Assembly: GCF_001953875.1 (NCBI RefSeq)
Contig: NZ_MQUR01000005.1
Span: 1-64,000, forward strand
DNA: 64,000 nucleotides
Source: Streptomyces amritsarensis
GTDB lineage: Bacteria; Actinomycetota; Actinomycetes; Streptomycetales; Streptomycetaceae
Reading direction: 5' to 3'
Position 1 is the stretch's first letter. Every line of letters starts with the position of its first letter. Shown piece by piece: positions 35,949-44,800 of this stretch. The position numbers were made by a program, and so were the translations under genes. The notes beneath the pieces are model-generated. The model had not been told where the DNA came from and ran no database searches. It worked only from the letters and a program-made list of their open reading frames with translations.

Positions 35949-36764
35949 TCAGTGGACCCGTACCCGCGCGGCCAGCGCAAGCGTGCGGTGCGCCGACGCC
36001 ACCACGGCCGGATCCACGAACCGGCCGTCGGGCAGCGCCAGCGCGCCCGGCGCGGCCCGCGCCGCGCTGAGCACCTCCACCGCGGCGCTCACCTCCTCCG
36101 GCGCCGGGAGATAGGCCCGCTCGATCACCGGGAGCTGCCGCGGGTGGATCGCGGCCCGGCCGAGGAAGCCGAGGGACCGGCCGCGCGCGCAGGAGACCGC
36201 CAGCGCCTCCAGGTCCCGGATGTCGGGGAAGACCGACTGCGAAGGGGGCGCCAGCCCGGCCGCGCGCGCCGCGACCACCACCCGGGAGCGGCACCAGTCC
36301 AGGCCCTCCTGCGCGCTGACGGCCAGGTCCGCCCGCAGGTCCGCCTCCCCGAGGGACAGCCCGCGCAGGGCCGGGTGCGCTCGGGCGATCTCGTACGCGC
36401 GCTCCACGCCCAGCGCCGACTCCAGCAGCGCGTACAGCCCCACCCCGCCCGTGCGGTCGGCGGCCGCGGCGATCTGCTCCGGCGCGCAGATCTTGGGCAG
36501 CCGCAGTCCCGCGAGGCCGCGCAGACCGGCGAGCGCGGTGAGGTCCGCGCCGCCCCAGGGGGAGTCGAGGGCGTTGACGCGGACGTGGACGGGGACCGGC
36601 GGCCGCTCGGCGAGCAGCTCGACGGTGGCGGCGCGGGCGTACTCCTTGCGGGAGGCCGCCACCGCGTCCTCCAGGTCGACGATGACGGCGTCCGCCCCGC
36701 AGCCCAGCGCCTTGCCGACCACCGCCGGGCGGTCGCCCGGCGCGTACAGCCAGGTCAGGATCAC
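35949..36764 (-). CDS. HpcH/HpaI (CitE-like) CoA-ester lyase
   Basis: TIM-barrel lyase of the citrate-lyase beta/malyl-CoA lyase group, 271 residues. These enzymes cleave or form C-C bonds in acyl-CoA substrates with Mg2+. Motifs seen are the N-terminal LYAPGDRP, VIVDLEDAV, VRVNALDSPWGGAD, LLESALGVERAYEIA and GRAAIHPRQL. The GTG at 36764 overlaps the stop of the upstream CoA-transferase gene (GTGA), so the two are coupled and likely act in sequence. Last gene of the seven-gene operon. Substrate unknown. Confidence 0.9.
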   Translation of the reverse strand: MILTWLYAPGDRPAVVGKALGCGADAVIVDLEDAVAASRKEYARAATVELLAERPPVPVHVRVNALDSPWGGADLTALAGLRGLAGLRLPKICAPEQIAAAADRTGGVGLYALLESALGVERAYEIARAHPALRGLSLGEADLRADLAVSAQEGLDWCRSRVVVAARAAGLAPPSQSVFPDIRDLEALAVSCARGRSLGFLGRAAIHPRQLPVIERAYLPAPEEVSAAVEVLSAARAAPGALALPDGRFVDPAVVASAHRTLALAARVRVH

Positions 36765-37999
36765 AGGGCCCCCTCGGTGCGCAGCGCGGCGATCTCGGCC
36801 CCGCTCAGTCCGAGCTCGACCAGGACCTCGGTCGTGTCCGCGCCGTGCGGGCGGCCCGCCCAGCGGATCCCACCGGGGGTCTCGGACAGCCGGAAGAGGA
36901 TGTTCTGCATCCGCAGGGGTCCCAGTTCCGGATCGTCGACCTCGGTCACCGTGTCGAGGGCCGCGAACTGCGGATCGGCCATCACGTCGCGGACGTCGTA
37001 GACGAGCGCGACCGCCGCCTCGGCTTCCTCGAAGGCGCACAGGACCTCCTCCGCCTTGCGGTCGGCGATCCAGCCGCCGACCGCGTCGTCGAGGACGTCG
37101 GCGTGCCGGGCCCGCCCGGCGCCGGTGGCGAACCAGGGCTCGGTGATCAGCTCCGGCCGGCCGACCAGCCGCATCACCCGCTCGGCGACGGACTGGGCGG
37201 AGGCGGAGACCGCCAGCCAGCGGCCGTCGGCGCTGCGGTAGGTGTTGCGGGGCGCGTTGTTGGCGGAGCGGTTCCCCGTGCGGGGCTGGACGTGGCCCAG
37301 CTGGTCGTACCAGAGCGGCTGCGGGCCGAGCACGGTGAGGATCGGCTCGATGATGGCGAGGTCCACGACCTGCCCGTGTCCGGTGCGCTCCCGTCCCGCG
37401 AGCGCTGTCATCACCGCGTACGCGCAGGTCAGCGCGGCAATCGAGTCGGCGAGCCCGAAGGGCGGCAGGGTCGGCGGCCCGTCCGGCTCCCCGGTGACCG
37501 CGGCGAAGCCGCTCATCGCCTCGGCGAGGGTGCCGAAGCCGGGGCGGTGGGCGTACGGTCCCTGCTGGCCGAAAGCGGTGACGCGGGCCAGGACCAGGCG
37601 CGGGTTGGCGGCGGACAGCTCGGGCCAGCCCAGGCCCCACTTCTCCAGGGTGCCGGGGCGGAAGTTCTCGACGATCACGTCGGCGGTGGCGGCGAGCCGC
37701 AGCAGCGTGTCCCGGCCGCCGGGGGTGGACAGGTCGAGGGTGATGGTCCGCTTGTTCCGGCCGAGGAGTTTCCACCACAGGCCGATGCCGTCCTTGGCGG
37801 GGCCGTGGCCGCGGGAGGGGTCGGGGACGGCCGGGTGCTCGACCTTGACGACGTCGGCGCCGAAGTCCCCGAGCAGGGTCGCGGCGAGCGGCCCGGCGAA
37901 GAGGGTGGCGAGATCGAGCACCCGCAGCCCGCGCAGTGGCCCCATTCCGTGCCCTGGCCGGGCGGTGTCCGAGGGGGGCCGGGGCCCCTCGGGGGTCAC
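36761..37999 (-). CDS. CaiB/BaiF family CoA transferase
   Basis: Family III CoA transferase, 412 residues. It starts with the typical LRGLRVLDLATLFAGPLAATLLGDFGADVVKVE and includes GRNKRTITLDL, NFRPGTLEKWGLG, GTLAEAMSGFAAVTG and the catalytic-Asp region GLADSIAAL. Moves CoA between carboxylic acids. GTG at 37999 overlaps rbsK; an internal Met (about residue 19) is an alternative start. Paired with the CitE-like lyase downstream, suggesting an acid is activated and then cleaved. Confidence 0.93.
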   Translation of the reverse strand: MTPEGPRPPSDTARPGHGMGPLRGLRVLDLATLFAGPLAATLLGDFGADVVKVEHPAVPDPSRGHGPAKDGIGLWWKLLGRNKRTITLDLSTPGGRDTLLRLAATADVIVENFRPGTLEKWGLGWPELSAANPRLVLARVTAFGQQGPYAHRPGFGTLAEAMSGFAAVTGEPDGPPTLPPFGLADSIAALTCAYAVMTALAGRERTGHGQVVDLAIIEPILTVLGPQPLWYDQLGHVQPRTGNRSANNAPRNTYRSADGRWLAVSASAQSVAERVMRLVGRPELITEPWFATGAGRARHADVLDDAVGGWIADRKAEEVLCAFEEAEAAVALVYDVRDVMADPQFAALDTVTEVDDPELGPLRMQNILFRLSETPGGIRWAGRPHGADTTEVLVELGLSGAEIAALRTEGAL

Positions 38000-38982
38000 G
38001 AGGCGGCTCCGGTTCCGGCGTCGCCGGAGCCTGCGGGACGGCCGTCGCCGGCCCGGCCGACGGCCGCCTGCCCCTGGTCCGCCTGCCACCCGGCCAGCGC
38101 GAACGCGTCGGTCTCGGACCGGGTCGGCATCGAGTCCTGGGCGCCGTGGCGCTGCACCGAGAGCGCGGCCGCCGCCGAGGCCCAGCGCAGCGACTCCGGC
38201 ATCGGACGGCCCTCGCCCAGTGCCACGGCCAGGGCCCCGACGAAGGTGTCCCCGGCGGCGGTGGTGTCCACGGCCCGGACCCGGGGCGCGGGCACGCTCA
38301 GCGGGTCCCGGCCGCGTGCCGCATGGAGGACCCCGGCCGCGCCGAGGGTGATGACCACCTCGGGCACGGTGGCCAGCAGTGCCTCGGCGGCCTGCCGGGG
38401 GTCGGTCAGCCCGGTCAGGGCGGCCGCCTCGTGCTCGTTGGGCACCAGCAGGTCGGTCGCGGCGAGGAGTTCCGCGGGCAGGGGCTGGACGGGCGCCGGG
38501 GTGAGCACCGTACGCACGCCGTGCGCGCGGGCGGCGCGGGCCCCGGCGAGCACGGCGGGCATGGGCAGTTCCAGCTGGAGGAGGAGGGCGCCGGCGGCGG
38601 CGATCCGGGCCTCGTCCCCCGCCTCCAGGCCGGTGACGCTGCCGTTCGCCCCGGGGATGACCACGATGCGGTTGCCGCCCTCGTCGTCCACGGTGATGTG
38701 CGCGGTGCCGCTGGCGCCCTCGACGGTGCGCAGGGCCGCCGTCTCGACGCCGGCGGCGGTGAGCGCGGAGCGCAGCCGTACGCCGAACTCGTCGGCCCCG
38801 ACCGCGCCGATCATCACCACCTTCCCGCCGGAGCGGGCGGCGGCGACGGCCTGGTTGGCGCCCTTGCCGCCGGGGACGGTCCGGAAGGCGCGGCCGGTGA
38901 CCGTCTCCCCGGGGAGGGGTGCCTTGGGTACGTAGGCGACGAGGTCCATGTTGGTGCTGCCGAGCACGGCGATGACCGTCAT
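37996..38982 (-). CDS. rbsK: Ribokinase (PfkB family)
   Basis: A 328-residue PfkB-family sugar kinase, most like ribokinase. N-terminal signature GSTNMDLVAYVPKAPLPGETV, GGKGANQAVAAARSGG, and the C-terminal catalytic DTTAAGDTFVGAL with the Asp base. It would phosphorylate D-ribose to ribose 5-phosphate. Unlike classic rbs operons there is no ribose ABC transporter. Instead it is coupled by ATGA to an ADP-ribosylglycohydrolase-fold gene, implying ribose released inside the cell. The last 30 residues are a low-complexity tail. Confidence 0.9.
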   Translation of the reverse strand: MTVIAVLGSTNMDLVAYVPKAPLPGETVTGRAFRTVPGGKGANQAVAAARSGGKVVMIGAVGADEFGVRLRSALTAAGVETAALRTVEGASGTAHITVDDEGGNRIVVIPGANGSVTGLEAGDEARIAAAGALLLQLELPMPAVLAGARAARAHGVRTVLTPAPVQPLPAELLAATDLLVPNEHEAAALTGLTDPRQAAEALLATVPEVVITLGAAGVLHAARGRDPLSVPAPRVRAVDTTAAGDTFVGALAVALGEGRPMPESLRWASAAAALSVQRHGAQDSMPTRSETDAFALAGWQADQGQAAVGRAGDGRPAGSGDAGTGAAS

Positions 38983-40856
38983 GAGCGTGCTGCCTCCTGT
39001 GCGGTGAGGTGGGCGAGGGTGTCGAAACCGATGCCGTCGAAGCCGGGGACGGTGGTGGCGAGGCGGTTCTTGAGGGGGGCGGTCCAGCGGTGCGGGATCC
39101 GGTCCGGGGAGCCGGTGAGCAGCCCGGCGAGGGCACCGGCCGTGGCCCCGTTGGAGTCGGTGTCCCAGCCGCCGGACACGGCACGGCAGACGGAGTGGGT
39201 GAAGTCCCCGTCGGCGTGGGTGAGGGCGGCGGCGATCAGGGCGGTGTTCGGGACGGCGTGCACCCAGTGGTAGTGCCCGTAGCGGCCGTGCAGCCGGTCG
39301 ACGACGACGTCGAAGTCGGCCTCGTCGGCGGCCGTGCGGATCCCGAAGCGGACCGCCTCGGCGAGGCGGGAGCGGGGCGGTACGGCGGCCAGACCGGTCC
39401 GCAGCGCGGTGTGGACGTCCGCACGGCCGGTGGCGGCCTCGGCGGTGGCGGCGGCGACGAAGAGGGCTGCGTAGACGCCGTTGCCGGTGTGGGTCAGGAC
39501 GGCGTCCCGGTATGCCTGGGCCGCGGCGGCGGCCGGGTCGCCGGGGTTGGTCCAGCCGTGCACGTCGGCGCGGATCAGGGCGCCGATCCACTCGCGGAAG
39601 GGGTTGTGGTGGGTGGCGGTGGCGGGGGGCTCCAGGCCGAGCAGGAGGTTGCGGTACGCGACGCGCTCGGCGGTGAAGGTACGCCCGGCCGGCAGCTCGT
39701 CGAGCCACAGGCGGGCGACGTCGGCGGTGGTGAAGGCCTTGCCGTGGCGTTGGAGCAGGAGGAGGCCGAGGAGGGGGTAGTTGAGGTCGTCGTCCTCGGG
39801 CATGCCGTCGATGTTCTCGGCGAGGGAGGTGGGGGCGGAGCGGCGGTTCCACGGGTGGGCGGCGAGAAGGTCCGGGGGGACACCGCGGGCGGTGAACCAG
39901 TCGCCGAGCGGCCAGTTGCCGGCGGCGCGGGCCAGGGCCCGGATCCCCTCCAGGGGCAGCTTCTCGACGGGCTTCCCGAGCAGGCACCCGACGGCCCGCC
40001 CCACCCAGGCGGCCTCGAGACGCCCCCGCAACCCGCCCCCGCCGGACCGACCGGCCCCGGCCGCGGTCCCGCCCCCGGGGCCGGCTGCGGCATGGGCCTT
40101 GGGCCGGACCGCGGTGCCGCCCCCGGGCCGGGCCGTGGTGTGGACCTCGGTCCGGGCTGCGGTGTGGACCTCGGGTCCGGGCGGGGTGGCCTGCGGGCGG
40201 GCCGGTCCGGCTGCCGCAGGGGAGGGGGAGCCGGCCGTCGAGCAGGCGGCGACGATGGCCTCCCAGGCGGTGGGCTCGTAGGCGGCCCATGGGGAGGGAA
40301 GGCGGGCGAGTTCGTCCAGCAGGCGGGCCGCCAAGGCCCGCAGGTGCGGGGGCGCCGGGGTGGGGGAGGCCCCGGCACGCTCGGGCGCCGGGTGGCCGCC
40401 GGCGGCCACCCAGGCCCGCCGGGCGGGACCGGGGTCCCGGCCGTCCTCCGCGGCCTGACGCAGCTCGTGCCCGACGAGATCCTCGGGCTGCGCCCAGGTC
40501 AGGCGCACCGCAGAGCCGGGCGGCGACGGCTCCGGCCGGCCGCTCCCCACCGGACCGGGCCCGGCCCCACCGGGCCGTTCGCCGCCCAGGCCGGCGCCCG
40601 CCGTGCCGGCCGCTGCGCGCAGCACGGGTGTCGGTGGCTCCGGTGCGGTGTCGGGTTGCGGGTGGGAAGCGGTCGGCCCCGTGGCCGAACGGGGGCCGGT
40701 GGAGGGGGCGGGGCGTTCGCTGGGGGCGGCGGCGTCGGTAACGGGCGCCGTCGGCGACGGTGGTGCAGCGCCCGAGTCCTCGCTCGCGTGCAGGCCGGCG
40801 GCCGCGGGCGGCGCCGCCGGTCCGGGGCGGAGGGGGTCGCAGGGAGGCGGGGGCAT
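38979..40856 (-). CDS. ADP-ribosylglycohydrolase-fold protein 1 (DDD variant, long N-terminus)
   Basis: A 625-residue protein. The C-terminal ADP-ribosylglycohydrolase domain (about 278-625) has EDDDLNY (354-360) in place of the usual DDT, and the second metal motif WDTDSNGATAGAL (D565, D567, S568). The N-terminal 275 residues are Pro/Ala/Gly-rich, apart from a more ordered block (about 117-205: RLTWAQPEDLVGHELRQA, then LDELARLPSPWAAYEPTAWEAI). Family members split ribose-linked N- or O-glycosidic bonds; the substrate here is unknown. The start ATG at 40856 overlaps the upstream stop by one base and the stop overlaps rbsK. Confidence 0.86.
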   Translation of the reverse strand: MPPPPCDPLRPGPAAPPAAAGLHASEDSGAAPPSPTAPVTDAAAPSERPAPSTGPRSATGPTASHPQPDTAPEPPTPVLRAAAGTAGAGLGGERPGGAGPGPVGSGRPEPSPPGSAVRLTWAQPEDLVGHELRQAAEDGRDPGPARRAWVAAGGHPAPERAGASPTPAPPHLRALAARLLDELARLPSPWAAYEPTAWEAIVAACSTAGSPSPAAAGPARPQATPPGPEVHTAARTEVHTTARPGGGTAVRPKAHAAAGPGGGTAAGAGRSGGGGLRGRLEAAWVGRAVGCLLGKPVEKLPLEGIRALARAAGNWPLGDWFTARGVPPDLLAAHPWNRRSAPTSLAENIDGMPEDDDLNYPLLGLLLLQRHGKAFTTADVARLWLDELPAGRTFTAERVAYRNLLLGLEPPATATHHNPFREWIGALIRADVHGWTNPGDPAAAAAQAYRDAVLTHTGNGVYAALFVAAATAEAATGRADVHTALRTGLAAVPPRSRLAEAVRFGIRTAADEADFDVVVDRLHGRYGHYHWVHAVPNTALIAAALTHADGDFTHSVCRAVSGGWDTDSNGATAGALAGLLTGSPDRIPHRWTAPLKNRLATTVPGFDGIGFDTLAHLTAQEAARS

Positions 40857-41998
40857 CAGGAGGTCGCGATCGCGGCGAAGGCTGATTCGTGGGCGCGGCG
40901 GCGGGCCATGTCCCGGGCGAAGATCTCCCGGGCCACGGCGGCCAGCGCAACGGCCGGGGCGTGCAGGTCCAGCCGGCTGGCCTCGGCCACCTGCTTCGCC
41001 CAGACGGCCGGGATCGCGGCCTCGCCGCCCAGGGCCCCGGCCACCGCCCCTGCCATGGTGGCGATGGAGTCGCAGTCCCGCCCGTAGTTGACCGCCCCGA
41101 GCACGGCCGTCTCGTACCGTCCGTCCGCGACGAGCAGCATCCCCAGCGCGATCGGCAGCTCCTCGATGGCGTGGAGGCGGGAGGGGCGGCGGGCATCCAG
41201 CGACGGGTTGCGGTAGTCCGGGCCGACCGAGTCGTACGGGGCCACCGCCGCCCGCAGCGGCGCCAGCGCCGACTCGAAGTCCCGGTGGCCGACGGCCACT
41301 TCGCAGACGGCCGAGATCGCCGCGCGCGTGCCGTCCTTGGCCAGGGACAGGGCCGTCTCCACCACGGAGGCCGCCGTCGCCCCCGGCACGCACGCCGCCG
41401 CCACCGCCGCCGCGAACACCCCCGCCGCCTCCCGCCCGTACGAGGACTGGTGCGCGCCCGCGATGTCGAGGGCCTCGGCGTAGGCTCCCGCCGGGTTCCC
41501 CGCGTTGGCGATGCCCACCGGGGCCATGTACATGGCGGCGCCGCAGTTGACGATGTTGCCGGTGCCGGCCTCGCGCGGGTCGGCGTGCGCGTAGTGCAGG
41601 CGGGTCACCATCCACTTCTCCGCCAGGAAGATCCGCTGCAACGGCAGTGCCTCGGCCTCCAGTTCGGGGATCCAGCGCGGGGTGGACATCAGGTCCGGGA
41701 CCAGGTGATCGGCGACGGCGTACGCGTCGAGGTGGTCCCGTACCGCCTCGTAGACCCGCACCAGCGCGTGCGTCATCAAGGTGTCGTCCGTGACGTGTCC
41801 GTCGCCCTTGTGGTAGGGGGCGATGGGGCGGGCCGTGCGCCAGTTCTCGTGCCACGGGCCGACGATGCCGTGGACGCGTCCGCCGTGCCGTTCGACGATC
41901 TGGTCCGGGGTCCAGCCCTCCACCGGGCCGCCGAGCGCGTCGCCGACGGCGGCGCCGACGAGGGCCCCGCGGGCCCGGTCCTCCAACGTGAGCGTCAT
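40856..41998 (-). CDS. ADP-ribosylglycohydrolase family protein 2 (canonical)
   Basis: A 380-residue ADP-ribosylglycohydrolase with both metal motifs intact: TDDTLM (70-75) and GRDCDS (306-311), N-terminal RARGALVGAAVGDALGGPVE. Expected to bind two divalent metals and hydrolyse an ADP-ribosyl or ribosyl bond. ATG at 41998 has AAGGA about ten bases upstream and lies 7 bases from the preceding stop. This is the cleanest catalytic candidate of the operon together with protein 4. Confidence 0.92.
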   Translation of the reverse strand: MTLTLEDRARGALVGAAVGDALGGPVEGWTPDQIVERHGGRVHGIVGPWHENWRTARPIAPYHKGDGHVTDDTLMTHALVRVYEAVRDHLDAYAVADHLVPDLMSTPRWIPELEAEALPLQRIFLAEKWMVTRLHYAHADPREAGTGNIVNCGAAMYMAPVGIANAGNPAGAYAEALDIAGAHQSSYGREAAGVFAAAVAAACVPGATAASVVETALSLAKDGTRAAISAVCEVAVGHRDFESALAPLRAAVAPYDSVGPDYRNPSLDARRPSRLHAIEELPIALGMLLVADGRYETAVLGAVNYGRDCDSIATMAGAVAGALGGEAAIPAVWAKQVAEASRLDLHAPAVALAAVAREIFARDMARRRAHESAFAAIATS

Positions 41999-42005
41999 GT
42001 CCGAA

Positions 42006-43784
42006 TCATCCTTTGGGTGAGGTGAGTTCCGTGTGCGCGAGGAGCGCGGCGAGTTCCACGAGGTCGGTGCCGGCGAGGCGGGGGAGGGCGCAGCCGGAGA
42101 GGGTGCGGCAGGCGTCGCGCCAGGCTGGGGGGATGGAGTCGCCGCCGCCGATCGCGCCGGTGAGCGCGCCGGCGAGGGCGGGGGCGGAGTCCGCGACGCG
42201 CGACAGGCAGGCGGCGGCCGGTACGGCCTCGGTCGCCCTGCCGCGGGCGGCCGTCGCGAGGGCGAGGGCCACGGGGACGGTCTCGGCGGCGGCGATGCCG
42301 TAGCTGTACACGTGGTCCACGATCTCGTGCTCGAGCGTCGGGACGATGGCGAACGCGCCGCCGTCCGCGTGGGCGCGGGCCAGTCCGACGGCGTGGCGGG
42401 CGTTGCGGCCGATCTCGGTGGCTTCGGGGAGCTGGGCGAGGGCGGCGTCCACGGCGGCGTCGACGTCCGCGGTGGCGAGGGCGGTGGCGACGGCGGCGGC
42501 CATGGCGCGGGCGCCGTGCACGCCGTCGCCGTCCTGGGTGTAGCGGGCGTCGAACTCGGCGAGGTCGGCGGCGGCCCGGGCGTCGCCGGGGTGGACGACG
42601 GCGAGGACGCAGGCGCGGACGCAGGCGGCGTCGTCGAAGTAGTGCGGGTTGTCATGGCCGGTGGCCGGCGGGCGCAGGCCGGTGGCGAGGTTGCCGAGGC
42701 CGGCGCGGACGGAGATGCGGGCGCGGAGGGGGAGCACGGCGGACTCCACCTCGGGTGCGCGTTCCGCGGCCGCGGCGACCTCGGAGGCGAGGGCGTTCCA
42801 GGCCAGGTCGATGGCGGCGCGCATGCGGCGGGACCGGGAGAGGTCGCTGAGGAGGACGCCGGCGGCGGTGAGCACGGACTCGGCGACGAAGGCCGCCCAT
42901 TCGGCGTCGTCGGACGGGCCGAGCCGGAGCGGCTCCGGGGGCTGGTTGAGGGCGATGGGGACGGGGAGGGTGGTGGTGGCGTTCTGCTCGGCGAAGGTGT
43001 CGAGCTCGCGGGTGAGGCGGCGGGTCCATTCGGGCATCCGGCTGGCGCGGTGGCGGGCCGCGGGCCAGCCGGCCGCGTCGCCTGCGGCGAGCCCGAGGAG
43101 GAGGCCTTCGATGGGGCGGCGGTCCTCCACGGCCGGCCCGGTCCGGGCCTCGCCGGTCCGCGCCGCGGCCCGGATGACGGCCCGCAGCGGACCGTCCGCC
43201 CGTGCCGTCGAATCGGCCACGAACCCGACCGGACCGTCCGGTACGGGCCCCGGCCGCCCACCCTGTCCGCGCGCCGTGACGAGGGCCGCGCCTGCCACCC
43301 GGTCGCCGTCGCCGCACACGGGGCCCGGGCCCGCCGGTGCGTTCTGCGGGCGGGCCTCCGGCCCGCGGTCCGGGGTGGCCGGGTCGGTCGCCGGGCCGGC
43401 GGCCACGGCCTCCGGTGCCGCGGGGGCCCGGCCCGCGCCGCCGCCCGGCCCGTGCCGTGCGAGGCGCGTTTCCCGGATGGCCGGAACCGGCTGCATCCGT
43501 GTCCCCGCGCCGGGGCCGGCCGGTGCGTTCTGCGGGCGGGCCTCCGGCCCACGGCCCGGGGTGGCCGGGTCGGTCGGTGCGGCTTCCCGGGGCCCGGGCG
43601 CCGGCTGCGCGAGGGCCGTCTCCCGGGTGGCCGGAACCGGCTGCGGCCGGGCGCCCGTCTCGGGGCCCGCCGGTGCGGGGCGGGGCGGCCGACCGCTCGG
43701 GGCGGCGGCGAGGGGGGCCGGTGGGCCGGGGGGCTCGGGAGCCGAGGTGGACGGGGTGGTCTCGTCGGGGGAGTGGACGGTCAT
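42006..43784 (-). CDS. ADP-ribosylglycohydrolase-fold protein 3 (degenerate, repeat-rich N-terminus)
   Basis: A 592-residue protein. The fold is recognisable from PIEGLLLGLAAGDAAGW (about 224-240), SDDAEW (291-296, Ala for the metal-binding Thr) and SRVADS near 528-533 (Val for the first Asp of GRDxDS). Two metal ligands are lost, so it may be a pseudo-enzyme or a regulatory subunit. Residues 1-220 are Pro/Ala-rich with a 62-residue direct duplication (GPEARPQNAPAGPG at 79-92 and 141-154). The ATG at 43784 overlaps protein 4 (ATGA). Confidence 0.82.
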   Translation of the reverse strand: MTVHSPDETTPSTSAPEPPGPPAPLAAAPSGRPPRPAPAGPETGARPQPVPATRETALAQPAPGPREAAPTDPATPGRGPEARPQNAPAGPGAGTRMQPVPAIRETRLARHGPGGGAGRAPAAPEAVAAGPATDPATPDRGPEARPQNAPAGPGPVCGDGDRVAGAALVTARGQGGRPGPVPDGPVGFVADSTARADGPLRAVIRAAARTGEARTGPAVEDRRPIEGLLLGLAAGDAAGWPAARHRASRMPEWTRRLTRELDTFAEQNATTTLPVPIALNQPPEPLRLGPSDDAEWAAFVAESVLTAAGVLLSDLSRSRRMRAAIDLAWNALASEVAAAAERAPEVESAVLPLRARISVRAGLGNLATGLRPPATGHDNPHYFDDAACVRACVLAVVHPGDARAAADLAEFDARYTQDGDGVHGARAMAAAVATALATADVDAAVDAALAQLPEATEIGRNARHAVGLARAHADGGAFAIVPTLEHEIVDHVYSYGIAAAETVPVALALATAARGRATEAVPAAACLSRVADSAPALAGALTGAIGGGDSIPPAWRDACRTLSGCALPRLAGTDLVELAALLAHTELTSPKG

Positions 43785-44776
43785 CGGGCTGCCTCGCATT
43801 CGGGGGTGAGGAGGTCCGCGATGTCCAGGACGTGGTAGCCCCGCATCGACGGCAGGCAGCTGCCGCGCACCGGGCCGATGGCCGAGCCCCATGCGGCCGG
43901 GATCGCCGCGGCCCCCGACATCGCGCCGGCCAGGGCGCCCGCCACCGCGGCCGTGGTGTCCGCGTCGCGGCCCATGTTCACGGCGGTGAGCACCGAGGAC
44001 GGGAAGTCGCCGCGGCAGGCGGCGAAGGCCCCGAAGGCCAGGCCCACCGCCTCCGGCGCGAGGTCCGTCCACGGGTAGCCGCCGATGACCACCGCCGAGC
44101 GGACCGCCCGTTCCCCGCGCGGGGCGGCGGTGACCGCGCGGCGCAGGGAGCGGGCCGTCCAGGAGTCGGACGGGATCACCGAGAGCGCGGCGGAGACCAC
44201 GGACGCCGGGCTGCCGCCCGCCATGGCCGCCGCGACGCCCGCCGCCACCGCCTGGCCGCCGTAGATGCCCTCGCCGTCGTGGCTGACCGTGCCGTCGATG
44301 GCCACCAGGCGCGCCGCCTCGGCGGGCCGTCCCGCCGCGAACACGCCGAACGGCGCCGCCCGCATGGCCAGTCCGTCCGACCAGGCATGCCGGTGCTGTG
44401 CGGAGATGGGGGCGGCCAGGCCCCGGCGGAGGTTCTCCAGGGTGCCGCGCTCGGAGAAGCCGGCGCCCCGGAAGGGGCCTTCGTCGAGGTCCGCGATCCA
44501 GTGGTGCCACGCCCGTTCGACGTGGGAGACGGTGAGCGCCGAGCCGTGGCGGGCCAGGAGCAGCCCCGAGAAGATCGCGTACTCGGTGTCGTCCGTCCCC
44601 GCCGGGTCGTCCGACACGAAGCCCTCGATGCGGCCCCACTTCGCGCGGATCTGCGACGGCTTCATGTTCTCCGCGGGGGCGCCGAGCGCGTCGCCCACCG
44701 CGAGACCCATGAGGGCGCCCCGGGCCCGTTCGAGGAGGACCTGCGGATTGCATGCAATCTGCTTCACCGGCTCCAT
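43781..44776 (-). CDS. ADP-ribosylglycohydrolase family protein 4 (canonical, first gene of operon)
   Basis: A 331-residue ADP-ribosylglycohydrolase with intact metal sites TDDTEY (61-66) and GRDADT (269-274), and RARGALMGLAVGDALGAPAEN at the N-terminus. It is the promoter-proximal gene of the seven-gene operon, so the palindrome at 44801 just upstream may control all of it. Family substrates include ADP-ribosyl-Arg/Ser, O-acetyl-ADP-ribose and other ribosides; which applies here cannot be read from sequence. Confidence 0.92.
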   Translation of the reverse strand: MEPVKQIACNPQVLLERARGALMGLAVGDALGAPAENMKPSQIRAKWGRIEGFVSDDPAGTDDTEYAIFSGLLLARHGSALTVSHVERAWHHWIADLDEGPFRGAGFSERGTLENLRRGLAAPISAQHRHAWSDGLAMRAAPFGVFAAGRPAEAARLVAIDGTVSHDGEGIYGGQAVAAGVAAAMAGGSPASVVSAALSVIPSDSWTARSLRRAVTAAPRGERAVRSAVVIGGYPWTDLAPEAVGLAFGAFAACRGDFPSSVLTAVNMGRDADTTAAVAGALAGAMSGAAAIPAAWGSAIGPVRGSCLPSMRGYHVLDIADLLTPECEAAR

Positions 44777-44800
44777 TGGCGCGCCTCTCCCACGTGGATG

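Noticed and set aside
35290..36294. Pro/Arg-rich ORFs over the tandem repeat region
   Set aside because: The 88/89-bp period breaks any reading frame and no start signals are seen.
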